From: an uncultured Gelidibacter sp.
Lineage (GTDB): Bacteria; Bacteroidota; Bacteroidia; Flavobacteriales; Flavobacteriaceae
Direction: 5' to 3'
Assembly (NCBI RefSeq): GCF_947500795.1
Contig: NZ_CANMTE010000004.1
Location: 334,216 to 398,215, forward strand
DNA: 64,000 nt
The notes beneath the pieces are model-generated. The model was given only the letters and a program-made list of their open reading frames with translations. It did no database searches and had not been told where the DNA came from. Position 1 is the stretch's first letter, and every line of letters begins with the position of its first letter. A program made the translations under genes and the position numbers. Shown one piece after another: positions 32,284 to 42,083 of the stretch.

Positions 32284-34011
32284 ATGAATAAACAGATTTT
32301 AACTATCAGTATTGCAGTTGTTGTTGGTCTTTTGGCAGGCTGGCTCATATTTGGAAATAAGGATGCAGCATCCAAAAATGCTGCTGACCAGCATGATCAC
32401 GCAGGAGAAACTGCAGCTCAAATGTGGACCTGCTCCATGCACCCACAAATTATGCAGGCTGAACCGGGCGATTGTCCGTTATGTGGTATGGACCTTACTC
32501 CGGCCGAATCGGGTGCTGATGGTCTTGCCATGAATGAGATAAAAATGACCGAAAATGCGATGGCCTTGGCAAATATCCAAACAACGGTTGTGGGGAGTGC
32601 AGTTGCTGATGATGCTGCTGACGGCATGATTTCACTATCCGGAAAAATTGCGATCAACGAAGAAAACAAGTCGGTGCAATCGAGTTATTTTGACGGGCGT
32701 ATTGAACGCTTGAATGTGAGTTATGAAGGGCAACAAGTCAACAGAGGACAATTGCTAGCTACCATTTATGCACCAAACTTAGTGGCCGCACAACAGGAAT
32801 TAATTACCACGGCGTCGTTAAAAGCATCACAACCTGCTTTATATAACGCTGTTCGCAATAAATTAAAAAATTGGAAACTGTCCGAAAAACAAATTGACGC
32901 TATTGAAACATCAGGCAAAGTATTGGAAAATTTCCCAATCTATGCGACAGTTTCCGGTACCGTTTCAGAAGTCATGGCCAGAGAAGGCGATTATGTGAAG
33001 CAAGGGCAACCTATTCTTAAAGTGAGTAATTTAAACTCCGTGTGGGCACAATTTGATGCTTATGAAAGTCAAATTTCAAACTTAAAGGAAGGCCAAAAGA
33101 TTAAGGTGGTTGCCAATGCGTATCCAACTAAAGAGTTTGATGCAACGGTATCGTTTATTGACCCGATGTTAAATAATGCTACACGTACGGTGACGGTAAG
33201 AGCGACCCTTAAAAACACGGACGACTTGTTTAAACCTGGAATGTTTGTGACCGGAAAAATCAAAGGTGCAACAACAGCCAGCAGCGAGATGTTAACCATT
33301 CCTGCAAGCGCGGTTATGTGGACGGGAGAACGCTCATTGGTATATGTAAAGACGGATCCTAATGCCCCAGTTTTTGAAATGCGCGAAGTGACTATTGGGA
33401 ATCGTAATGGTTCACAATATACAATCACTAAAGGTTTGAACAACGGCGATGAGATTGTCACCAACGGAACGTTTACCGTAGATGCTGCAGCACAATTGCA
33501 AGGTAAAAACTCGATGATGAATAAAGGAAAGGAAAAACATGCTCAGGTGCCACTTTCTGAAATGAAAATTGAATTGTCAGAAAAATTCCAAAAAGAGTTT
33601 ATGAAGATTCTCAATCCTTATCTTCAAATGAAAGATGCTTTTGTTGCAAGTGATGCCAAACAGATTTCAGCCCACGCTAAAACGACGTTAAAAGCGCTTA
33701 AATCATTAAAATTAGAGGATTTAGGACAGACGGAAAAAGCCCATATGATTAAAAGTATTGAAATGGTTGAGGTCATTTCAAAGAATGACGATTTGGATAA
33801 TCAACGTGAACATTTCGTCATCTTAAATGAAAATTTAGTGCCAATAGCGATGAACGTCAAAATATTAGACGCGGCACTTTATGTTCAAAAATGTCCGATG
33901 GCCAATAACGATAAAGGCGCCATTTGGTTGAGCCACGAAGAAGCGGTCAGAAATCCGTATTATGGAGACCAAATGATGACCTGCGGAAGTGTGATTGAAA
34001 CCGTAAAATAA
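32284..34011 (+). CDS. cusB: CusB-like RND periplasmic adaptor with N-terminal CSMH/CGMD module and C-terminal DUF3347 domain
   Basis: WTCSMHPQIMQAEPGDCPLCGMDLTP; membrane-fusion core; tail QKCPMANNDKGAIWLSHEEAVRNPYYGDQMMTCGSV. Confidence 0.9.
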   Translation: MNKQILTISIAVVVGLLAGWLIFGNKDAASKNAADQHDHAGETAAQMWTCSMHPQIMQAEPGDCPLCGMDLTPAESGADGLAMNEIKMTENAMALANIQTTVVGSAVADDAADGMISLSGKIAINEENKSVQSSYFDGRIERLNVSYEGQQVNRGQLLATIYAPNLVAAQQELITTASLKASQPALYNAVRNKLKNWKLSEKQIDAIETSGKVLENFPIYATVSGTVSEVMAREGDYVKQGQPILKVSNLNSVWAQFDAYESQISNLKEGQKIKVVANAYPTKEFDATVSFIDPMLNNATRTVTVRATLKNTDDLFKPGMFVTGKIKGATTASSEMLTIPASAVMWTGERSLVYVKTDPNAPVFEMREVTIGNRNGSQYTITKGLNNGDEIVTNGTFTVDAAAQLQGKNSMMNKGKEKHAQVPLSEMKIELSEKFQKEFMKILNPYLQMKDAFVASDAKQISAHAKTTLKALKSLKLEDLGQTEKAHMIKSIEMVEVISKNDDLDNQREHFVILNENLVPIAMNVKILDAALYVQKCPMANNDKGAIWLSHEEAVRNPYYGDQMMTCGSVIETVK

Positions 34012-34071
34012 GTGTTGAAATCGTTAAGATTGTAAGCTTATAAAAAGCGACGCAGACACCATAAATCAAAT

Positions 34072-34116
34072 AAAAACCCGACAAGAGCATCTCAAATGTT
34101 CGCGTCGGGTTTTTTA
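34072..34116. terminator. Bidirectional terminator
   Basis: AAAACCCGAC...GTCGGGTTTT perfect 10-bp arms between convergent genes. Confidence 0.85.
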
Positions 34117-34152
34117 ATTATGATCAACCATCACTCAAATGAGCGTGTTTTA

Positions 34153-36255
34153 TCAATCGTTAGATTTGATAAATTTCGGATTGATATAGAGTTTTCCTTC
34201 CTTTAATTTTTTCCAATATGCTTTCATATCCGCGTTAATTTCAGGCGCCATAATATACAAGCCTATAATATTTGGAAAGGACATGGCGAGAATCATCATA
34301 TCAGCAAAACTCAACACGGCACCTAAACTTACGGACGCCCCTAATACGACGAATAACAAATACAAGACTTTATACACCAGTTCCAATTTTTTACTTCTTC
34401 CAAAAAGGTAGCTCCAAGAACGCATCCCGTAATAGGACCATGATACCATCGTAGAAAATGCAAATAAGAATACGGCAATGGCCAATACGGAAGGGAACCA
34501 AGATACCACACTACCAAAAGCATCGGCCGTAAGTTCCACGCCTCCCAATCCGCTGCTAGTTTCATGCATTCCGGTAAATATGAGCACCAAAGCGGTCATG
34601 GTACACACCAACATCGTATCAATAAAAGGTTCCACCAAAGAGGTGAATCCGTCAGCAATAGGGTGATTTGTTTTGGACGCACTATGGGCGATTGCGGCTG
34701 AACCAACTCCAGCTTCACTCGAGAAGGCCGCACGTTGCAAGCCTATAATCAACACGCCAATAAAGCCACCTTTTAATGCTTCCGCAGAAAAAGCACCATC
34801 TACTATCGCCATAAAAGCACCGCCAATAAACTCGAAGTGATATCCGATGACCACCAAACAACCCACCACATAAAAAATGGCCATAATTGGAACCACTTTG
34901 GCAGTTACTTTAGCAATACTTTTAATGCCGCCAATAATCACAGCGCCTACTAATAAAGCAAATCCGACACCGAACCAAAATCCGTGGCCTTGTAAAAATG
35001 GAAGTTCTTCAGAAACAATTTTAAACGCCTGATTGGATTGTAGCATATTTCCACCACCAAACGATGCGCCTACACCAAGCACTGCAAAAAGTATGGCCAA
35101 GAACTTCCCTAATTTCTTAAGGTTTCTTTTCTCCAATCCATAGCGCAGATAGTTCATCGGTCCACCAAAAATTCGGCCGTCCTCATCAATAATACGGTAT
35201 TTTACACCTAAGGTACATTCGGCAAATTTTAGCGACATTCCGAAAAATCCAGCGAGGAACATCCAAAAAGTAGCTCCTGCCCCACCTAAGGAAATAGCTA
35301 CGGCAACACCTGCAATATTTCCTAAACCTACGGTTGCAGAAACGGCGGTAGCCATTGCCTGAAAGTGCGTTATGGTTCCGGGCGCATTAGGATCGTCGTA
35401 CTTTCCTCGTGCTAAATCTAGCGAATGTTTAAATCCGCGGATATTAACAAATTTCAATCTCAGGGTAAAAAAGATACTTCCCAAGATGAGCCAAATAACA
35501 ATGAACGGAATGTTTTTGGTTTTTACATCGCCATTAGGATGTAATAAGGGTTGCGGCGTATCAAAATTAATTTTCGCTACAAGAGGCGATTTAAAAGATC
35601 CCGTTTCCGGCTTTCTTGAAACTATGGTGCCTTCTTTGGTCACCTGTTCTAAAGCGCCTTCAGCGGTGGCATACACAAAAAATTCTTGATTGGCATTGCT
35701 TTCTAAAACCGCAATTTTGTCGCCAGCCTTTACGCGACTGCCATCAGCCACAAGCCATTTTTTGAATGTATATTTCTGATCAGAAGTGATGTCTTTGGCC
35801 GATAAGGGTAAATTTCGATGTGAGGCATATACAACAGGATCATAGAGGCCAGCCGTTGCAAAAGCATCCCAAAAGAGTACAGCACCTAACACATCTACTG
35901 CAGGCTGCACTTTACTGTTAAAAATTTCCGTGATGGATTCCGCAGGAATTTTAAAGGTTTTGGAGATTTTAGTTCCGTTGGCATCACTGACTGTTACGGA
36001 ATGTTCCATGCCTTCAATTAATCCCACAGATTCGGCATCATCTAAGGGCGTGTTGATATTACTCCATTTGTATTGATAAGGTGCTACCCCACCTGTCACC
36101 TCAACTTTTGCTACACCATCATTAATTTCAGAGGAGGGATTGTGCAACGCTATAGTAACGGACATCCCATTGGAAGACCCGTTCTGAGCACTAGTATTAG
36201 AAAAGGTAATGAACAACAGTGCCACAAGGGCAAATAGCCTAGATTTTATCATCAA
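34153..36255 (-). CDS. Alanine/glycine:cation symporter (AGCS) family protein with long exported N-terminal extension
   Basis: AGCS core (NIRGFKHSLDLARGKYDDPNAPGTITHFQAMATAVSATVGLGNIAGVAVAISLGGAGA); N-terminal signal peptide, SprB/PKD-like repeat and lipoyl-like segment. Confidence 0.9.
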   Translation of the reverse strand: MMIKSRLFALVALLFITFSNTSAQNGSSNGMSVTIALHNPSSEINDGVAKVEVTGGVAPYQYKWSNINTPLDDAESVGLIEGMEHSVTVSDANGTKISKTFKIPAESITEIFNSKVQPAVDVLGAVLFWDAFATAGLYDPVVYASHRNLPLSAKDITSDQKYTFKKWLVADGSRVKAGDKIAVLESNANQEFFVYATAEGALEQVTKEGTIVSRKPETGSFKSPLVAKINFDTPQPLLHPNGDVKTKNIPFIVIWLILGSIFFTLRLKFVNIRGFKHSLDLARGKYDDPNAPGTITHFQAMATAVSATVGLGNIAGVAVAISLGGAGATFWMFLAGFFGMSLKFAECTLGVKYRIIDEDGRIFGGPMNYLRYGLEKRNLKKLGKFLAILFAVLGVGASFGGGNMLQSNQAFKIVSEELPFLQGHGFWFGVGFALLVGAVIIGGIKSIAKVTAKVVPIMAIFYVVGCLVVIGYHFEFIGGAFMAIVDGAFSAEALKGGFIGVLIIGLQRAAFSSEAGVGSAAIAHSASKTNHPIADGFTSLVEPFIDTMLVCTMTALVLIFTGMHETSSGLGGVELTADAFGSVVSWFPSVLAIAVFLFAFSTMVSWSYYGMRSWSYLFGRSKKLELVYKVLYLLFVVLGASVSLGAVLSFADMMILAMSFPNIIGLYIMAPEINADMKAYWKKLKEGKLYINPKFIKSND

Positions 36256-36635
36256 ATAATTTAAAAGTTTTGGATTTACATACGGATTATCACAATATTA
36301 ACAATAAAAAGAGGCTCTCCCAAGGCAATCTGAGTGTTTTTTGAAATTTTGCGAAGATTCAAAATGCAAACACCACCATCTAAACACCTGATTTATTGAT
36401 GATTCAATAATGACACCCATAAAATTTATAAAATATCCCCATAAATGGCTATCCGCAGTTGTGATTTGGTAAAAATCGATTAGAAGATTGAGCGTGCGAT
36501 AATTGTCCGGCAATAGTGCCAACTCCTCAAGATAAAAATGTAGCAAAAGCACTTCTTGATCATTCCATTTTCGCTAAATTAGAGGTGTTAATCAATCCAC
36601 AGGCTTAATAAAAAAGCTAAATTCAACTATCACTC

Positions 36636-36944
36636 ATGAAAACTTGCCCCAATTGTAAATCAGACGTAGAGGATCATTTTGAATTGTGCTGGAACTGTAA
36701 TTATAGTTTTTCAGAACAACGCGTCATGACCACAGCAGAACTTACACAAACAAAACCTACCCGAGACCTTAAGTGTTTAAGATGCGCAACGCCAATGGAA
36801 GATTCTGGGCGTTTCAAATTTCATGAAGGTGATCGTGTTGGGTTTTATGGCAGCATCTTTGAACTCTTCCAAAATAGAGAAGCCTTTGATGTATACCATT
36901 GTAAAAATTGTGGCAAAGTGGAGTTCTTTCTGCCTATGGATTGA
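36636..36944 (+). CDS. Zinc-ribbon protein of unknown function
   Basis: CPNCKSDVEDHFELCWNC, CLRCATPMED, CKNCGKVEFF. Confidence 0.7.
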   Translation: MKTCPNCKSDVEDHFELCWNCNYSFSEQRVMTTAELTQTKPTRDLKCLRCATPMEDSGRFKFHEGDRVGFYGSIFELFQNREAFDVYHCKNCGKVEFFLPMD

Positions 36945-36986
36945 TGCATTTAGGAAGCAATATATATTTTAAAACGAGATGTCCTT

Positions 36987-37349
36987 ATGACAAAACAAGA
37001 AATCGCCGAATCCTTTTTAATGCTGGCCGGCACCGGGAAAGTGGCAGAAGCATTTGACACGCATGTTGCCGCCGATTTTATCCATCATAATCAATATTTT
37101 GAAGGAACTCGAGACGCTTTACAAAAAGCCATGGCGGATGCCCATCAAACGAGCCCTAACAAGTCCATCGACATTAAATTTAGTTATAGAGATCAGGATA
37201 CGGTTATTACCCATTCGCTCGTCATCAAAGAGGACATGGACATCGCGGTGGTCCACATCTTCCGATTTAGCGGAGACAAAATTGTAGAGTTATGGGATTT
37301 AGGGCAGGTGATTGCCAAGGATTCCCCTAATCACTATGGATTGTTTTAG
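36987..37349 (+). CDS. NTF2-like/SnoaL-like protein
   Basis: FIHHNQYFEGTRDALQKAM...VVHIFRFSGDKIVELWDLGQ. Confidence 0.8.
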   Translation: MTKQEIAESFLMLAGTGKVAEAFDTHVAADFIHHNQYFEGTRDALQKAMADAHQTSPNKSIDIKFSYRDQDTVITHSLVIKEDMDIAVVHIFRFSGDKIVELWDLGQVIAKDSPNHYGLF

Positions 37350-37428
37350 ACAACAAATCGCTGACTTCAATTTCAATCGACACCATAATTTTTCTAAGCC
37401 TATTTTTTAATGCCTGTTATAAACCTGA

Positions 37429-37466
37429 AAAAGGAAGCACAGTATTTGTTAACGGTGCTTCCTTTT
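37429..37466. terminator. Bidirectional terminator
   Basis: AAAAGGAAGCAC...GTGCTTCCTTTT arms. Confidence 0.8.
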
Positions 37467-37486
37467 AGTACTAGTGCAATATTTTT

Positions 37487-38341
37487 TTAACGTGTCACAA
37501 AATCGCTTAAGGTGATATACATATTCCCTGTTTTTTCGTTGCGGAAAATGTTGTATTTCGTTGGATAATTATTCCCTGGCTCTTCGAATTTTCGCGGTTG
37601 TGAATAATCGCCACTAAATGAATCGCCTGACAATAAATATTCTACGGTCACCATCGGTTCAATAAAATTATTCATTTGGGCATAGGTTCCCAAAATCATA
37701 ACATGGGTAAACGGATTATATCCCGTTTGCCAATCTGCAGGAACCCAATGTTTGCCCATCATTCCGTAAACACCACCTGGTCCTGGGAATTTAAAATAAT
37801 CAGTAGGCATTTTATCCATATCAGGAAAATAATTGAATGCATTTACAATACTCTGATTGCTACCATCATAATCTGGAATGAGCAATCGTTGTTCATTGGT
37901 AATGGTGTAAAAATGAAAATCGAAATGTTCCTCCCAAAATACGGGCCCGTGACCTGCGGGTTGGTAGTTCAGTCCCAAATGTTCAAATGGTGTGAGCTCT
38001 TTCGCTTTTTTATGCAATGGCAATACAACGGTCATTTCATGTCCCTCATGCAAAAGCGATAAATCGTTAAAAACTTTAGAGGTGAGCTCAATTCCTATTT
38101 CTTCAGGAAAACCAGCGCTGTTGACGCAAATCCATGAACGGGCTTTACCGCTTCCATACTGAACTTCTGGCCCTTTAAAAACATTAATGACGTTGGAGCT
38201 CCTGTTAGCGAGGTAGTCTTTCGATTTTTCAATCGCAACGCCGTCGTTAGAAAGTGCTTCTTCATCTTGGCTACATGCAAATACACCAAAAAGAAGCACA
38301 ACTATTAAACACTTTCTAAATAGTTTGAATTGTGTTTCCAT
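37487..38341 (-). CDS. Hypothetical lipoprotein
   Basis: Lipobox (LFGVFACSQ), intact ORF. Confidence 0.65.
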   Translation of the reverse strand: METQFKLFRKCLIVVLLFGVFACSQDEEALSNDGVAIEKSKDYLANRSSNVINVFKGPEVQYGSGKARSWICVNSAGFPEEIGIELTSKVFNDLSLLHEGHEMTVVLPLHKKAKELTPFEHLGLNYQPAGHGPVFWEEHFDFHFYTITNEQRLLIPDYDGSNQSIVNAFNYFPDMDKMPTDYFKFPGPGGVYGMMGKHWVPADWQTGYNPFTHVMILGTYAQMNNFIEPMVTVEYLLSGDSFSGDYSQPRKFEEPGNNYPTKYNIFRNEKTGNMYITLSDFVTR

Positions 38342-38631
38342 AATACTAAATTTTAAGAATTAATAATTCGATTAAAATGAATGACTTGAGAGCAAGCAGT
38401 TCAATTTTAATCGCCTATTTTGATTGGGGAAATTTATCCTTAGGGGAAGTATTTATTGTAGGAAAGCTGACAGTGACTGTTTAAACTTTAAACACTCATA
38501 AAAATCGAGGAAGGACAGTTGCTTTTGCTATAGGAAACTGCAATTAATAGATTTACATGACCAAAGCGGCCAATTTTAGATCAGCTTTACTGGATAAAAT
38601 GTCACTGTTATTAAAATGAAGAAATTATTAA

Positions 38632-39226
38632 TTAATTAGGTTCCAGAACCCTTTCATAATAGTAAAACACTTGTGTTGGGCCGTAGAGTGAGTTTTCAAA
38701 ATTCCAATCGTATTTTAAAACTAATTCTGTTGGAGTTACTTTAATGAGATAGATAATGTCGTAAACATAGATTTTGAATCGATTTTCTTCAATCAATTCC
38801 CATTTAGCCATTTCTGAAAACAATGTACACGTGCCATCATTTTTATAATAACTATTCTCGAAAACAACACCATCGTCATTAAACTGTAAAAAGCTGAAGC
38901 CACAACTTTTATGCTCAAAATCTTGATAATTATGATATTTTATTGTGCCGTCATTGTTTGCATCTATGCCCAATTTTACGATTCTCCATCTTCCAATTAC
39001 TAAGTTTGAAGGAGAACTTTCTATTGGCATATCAATATAAGTATCAGAATCAACATCACCGTCCAAAAATCCAAAATACACATTTAATGTGTTACCGTCA
39101 TTTTTCACACCTGGGATTACCGCCAGAGACTACAGGCGTTTGGGGCATATTGGGTGTATCAGTAGTACATGAAACCAATACTATTAAACTCAGTATAGAT
39201 ATTGGTAATTTAAGTAAATTTACCAT
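38632..39226 (-). pseudogene. Frameshifted lipocalin-like lipoprotein gene
   Basis: MVNLLKLPISILSLIVLVSCTTDTPNMPQTPVVSGGNP (from 39226) is in a different frame from the body GVKNDGNTLNVYFGF...; removing one C of a CCC run (39113-39115) joins them. Confidence 0.75.
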
Positions 39227-39557
39227 GTTCAATACAATTTTAATTACCTGACTTAAAGGTAGTTAAAATACTAATCCGCGAATTAGAACAGGTTCTCTAT
39301 TTTTACACTTTAACACAGAAACAGAATTGACTTACAACAATCCAGATAATTGGGAGAGCACCACAAACCGAATGCTTTTTAATGGCCAACGTTCTATGAG
39401 ATGACGAAAATTCCCGCAGATTTTTCAAATGCGTTTGTAATTACTACATTTATTACTTTTATCAAACTAGACACCTAATGCCCTTATACAATACGACATC
39501 AAGATAATACAGGCGATTCGCGAAAACGGATTGCACTATTAAAACCCATCATAGCTC

Positions 39558-40382
39558 ATGAAATTCAAATTACTCTTAGTTCTTTTTACCATTACTACCT
39601 TATTTGCCAACGCAGCTCAAGTTGACACAGTGATGGTGGTCAGTACTTCCATGAATAAAATTATCCCCACTGTGGTTATAACCCCGGATACTTATTCAGC
39701 CGAAAACAAAAATTACCCTGTAGTGTATGTACTGCATGGCGCTGGCGGCACGTATGCCAATTGGATTACAAGAGTGCCGGAGTTGAAAGCGTATGCTGAC
39801 ACCTATAACATGATTATTGTGTGCCCTGACGGCGGACTTACAAGCTGGTATTTTGATAGCCCGGTGGATGACAGCATGAAGTATGAGACCTATATTTCTA
39901 AAGAACTGGTGCAGGCTATTGATTCGAAATACAAAACCATCGCAGATAAATCTGGGAGAGCCATTACGGGGTTAAGCATGGGCGGCCATGGTGCGTTTTA
40001 TTTAGCGTTTAAACATCAAGACATTTGGGGCGCTGTTGGCAGTATGAGTGGCGGTTTGGATATCCGTCCCTTTCCGAACAATTGGGACCTCAATAAACGA
40101 CTGGGAGACTATGCTGACCACAAAGAAAACTGGGAAGAGAACACCGTTATCAATATGGTTTATAAATTGAAAAAAGACAGTATAAAACTCATTTTTGATT
40201 GCGGCATTAGTGATTTCTTTTATGATGCCAACAAGAGGTTGCATGAAAAGCTATTGGAAAGAAATATTCCGCATGACTATATAGAACGTCCGGGAAATCA
40301 TAATTGGGAGTATTGGTCGAATTCAATTAAATACCAACTGCTGTTTTTTAATGATTATTTTAGATCTGTACCAACGCCTTAA
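39558..40382 (+). CDS. Alpha/beta hydrolase, esterase D-like
   Basis: Signal peptide; YPVVYVLHGAGGTYANW, GLSMGGHGAFYLA, PGNHNWEYW. Confidence 0.9.
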   Translation: MKFKLLLVLFTITTLFANAAQVDTVMVVSTSMNKIIPTVVITPDTYSAENKNYPVVYVLHGAGGTYANWITRVPELKAYADTYNMIIVCPDGGLTSWYFDSPVDDSMKYETYISKELVQAIDSKYKTIADKSGRAITGLSMGGHGAFYLAFKHQDIWGAVGSMSGGLDIRPFPNNWDLNKRLGDYADHKENWEENTVINMVYKLKKDSIKLIFDCGISDFFYDANKRLHEKLLERNIPHDYIERPGNHNWEYWSNSIKYQLLFFNDYFRSVPTP

Positions 40383-40439
40383 ATTGATGTTTAAAATTGA
40401 CTCACTATACGCTGAAATAGGCGCCGTTAATTCTCATAA

Positions 40440-41078
40440 ATGAATAAGTTCTTCCTTATTTTATGCCTCTTTATTTATGCGGTTTCAGAAACCTACAGTC
40501 AACACGAACAAGGTCCTAAACCTACTACGGCAGAACTGAGTGTTTTATTCGTTGGAAACAGTCTAACCTACACCAACAATCTGCCCAAATTGGTTAAGAA
40601 ATACGCCAAACAGGAAGGTGTAAACCTTACTTATAAAATGGTCGCCTTTCCAAATTATTCGCTAGAAGACCATTGGAATGACGGCGAAATTCAAAAACTC
40701 ATAGCAAGCACATCGTTCGATTTTATAATACTCCAGCAAGGACCGTCTTCTCAGCATGACGGGAGGAAAATGCTGATTGAGGATGACAAGAAGTATAGCA
40801 ATCTGGCACAACTCCATAATGCAAAATTGTGTTATTTTATGGTGTGGCCATCCATGAGCAACTACCATACATTTGATGATGTAATTAAAAACCACACAGA
40901 CGCTGCTGCCATTAACAATGCTATACTACTTCCTGTGGGTGAAGTTTGGAAGACCCATTTTGACAACACTAAAAATTTCCAATATTATGGTCCGGATGGA
41001 TTCCATCCCTCATTAGAAGGCAGTAAAATAGTGGCAGAAGTCATCGTGCATCGTCTTCTAAACTCCCTTAAAAAATAA
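40440..41078 (+). CDS. SGNH/GDSL hydrolase family protein
   Basis: LFVGNSLTYTNNLPKL, DFIILQQGPSS, DGFHPSLEGS. Confidence 0.85.
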   Translation: MNKFFLILCLFIYAVSETYSQHEQGPKPTTAELSVLFVGNSLTYTNNLPKLVKKYAKQEGVNLTYKMVAFPNYSLEDHWNDGEIQKLIASTSFDFIILQQGPSSQHDGRKMLIEDDKKYSNLAQLHNAKLCYFMVWPSMSNYHTFDDVIKNHTDAAAINNAILLPVGEVWKTHFDNTKNFQYYGPDGFHPSLEGSKIVAEVIVHRLLNSLKK

Positions 41079-41091
41079 ATCCACGCTATTT

Positions 41092-42024
41092 ATGAAAAAA
41101 TTTCATTTCGTCATTACTTTATTATTTATCTCAAATGGTATTGTAGGTCAAGAAACTTCCTCAGTAACACAATTTGACAGCATCTTAAACCAATTTATCA
41201 ATGTGCGCGATTTTTGCATTTCGAAGGATGGCAAGGAAGCGTTTTTCACAATCCAAAGTCCCAACCAAGAAATTTCACAACTGGCGTACATCACAAAGGA
41301 AAATAATGCATGGTCAGCACCTCAGCTCCTCCCCTTTTGTGATGAATTTATGTATCTAGAACCATTTTTATCATATGACAATAACCGTTTATATTTCGCT
41401 TCTGACCGACCTTTGAACGCCACTAGCACTGAAAAAAAGGATTTTGATATTTGGTATGTTGACAGAGCCACTGCACATGCGCCATGGTCAGCGCCTAAGA
41501 ACTTAGGATTGCCAGTGAATTCAGAATTGGATGAATTTTACCCTTCGGTCAGCAAAAACAACAATCTCTATTTCACTATGGTTTCTCCCGATGGTTTTGG
41601 AAAAGATGATATTTATGTCAGCACATGGGAAAACGGCAGTTATTCCAAGCCCGTTATATTGGACGCCAACATAAATAGTGAAGGTTATGAGTTTAATGCT
41701 TTTATTTCAGCCAATGAAGATTTCATCATTTATTCTAAATATAATGAAGCTGACGGCCTTGGAAGTGGCGATTTGTACATTTCAAAAAAAGACGCGCATG
41801 GGACATGGCAAAAAGCAACCAATTTAGGTGTCGCGGTCAATTCTAAATATATGGACTATTGCCCGTTTTATGATGAAGAAAACAACATCCTATATTTTAC
41901 AAGTAGAAGAAATAATCTGACACCGAGAAAATTTAATTCCGTTTCAGATTTTACTAATTTTATAATGGAAAATGAAAATGGCCTCAGCAAAATTTATAAG
42001 ACTTCCATAAATTTGACAAATTAA
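41092..42024 (+). CDS. PD40 beta-propeller secreted protein
   Basis: Signal peptide and blades such as DNNRLYFASDRP and EENNILYFTSRRN. Confidence 0.8.
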   Translation: MKKFHFVITLLFISNGIVGQETSSVTQFDSILNQFINVRDFCISKDGKEAFFTIQSPNQEISQLAYITKENNAWSAPQLLPFCDEFMYLEPFLSYDNNRLYFASDRPLNATSTEKKDFDIWYVDRATAHAPWSAPKNLGLPVNSELDEFYPSVSKNNNLYFTMVSPDGFGKDDIYVSTWENGSYSKPVILDANINSEGYEFNAFISANEDFIIYSKYNEADGLGSGDLYISKKDAHGTWQKATNLGVAVNSKYMDYCPFYDEENNILYFTSRRNNLTPRKFNSVSDFTNFIMENENGLSKIYKTSINLTN

Positions 42025-42083
42025 GAACCCCATCACACAACAAACCATAAACTAACACGTTAGCAGAAATCAAACCATCACTT

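Noticed and set aside
36298-36552. 84-aa minus-strand ORF
   Set aside because: No signal, domain or gene-context support; likely chance ORF.
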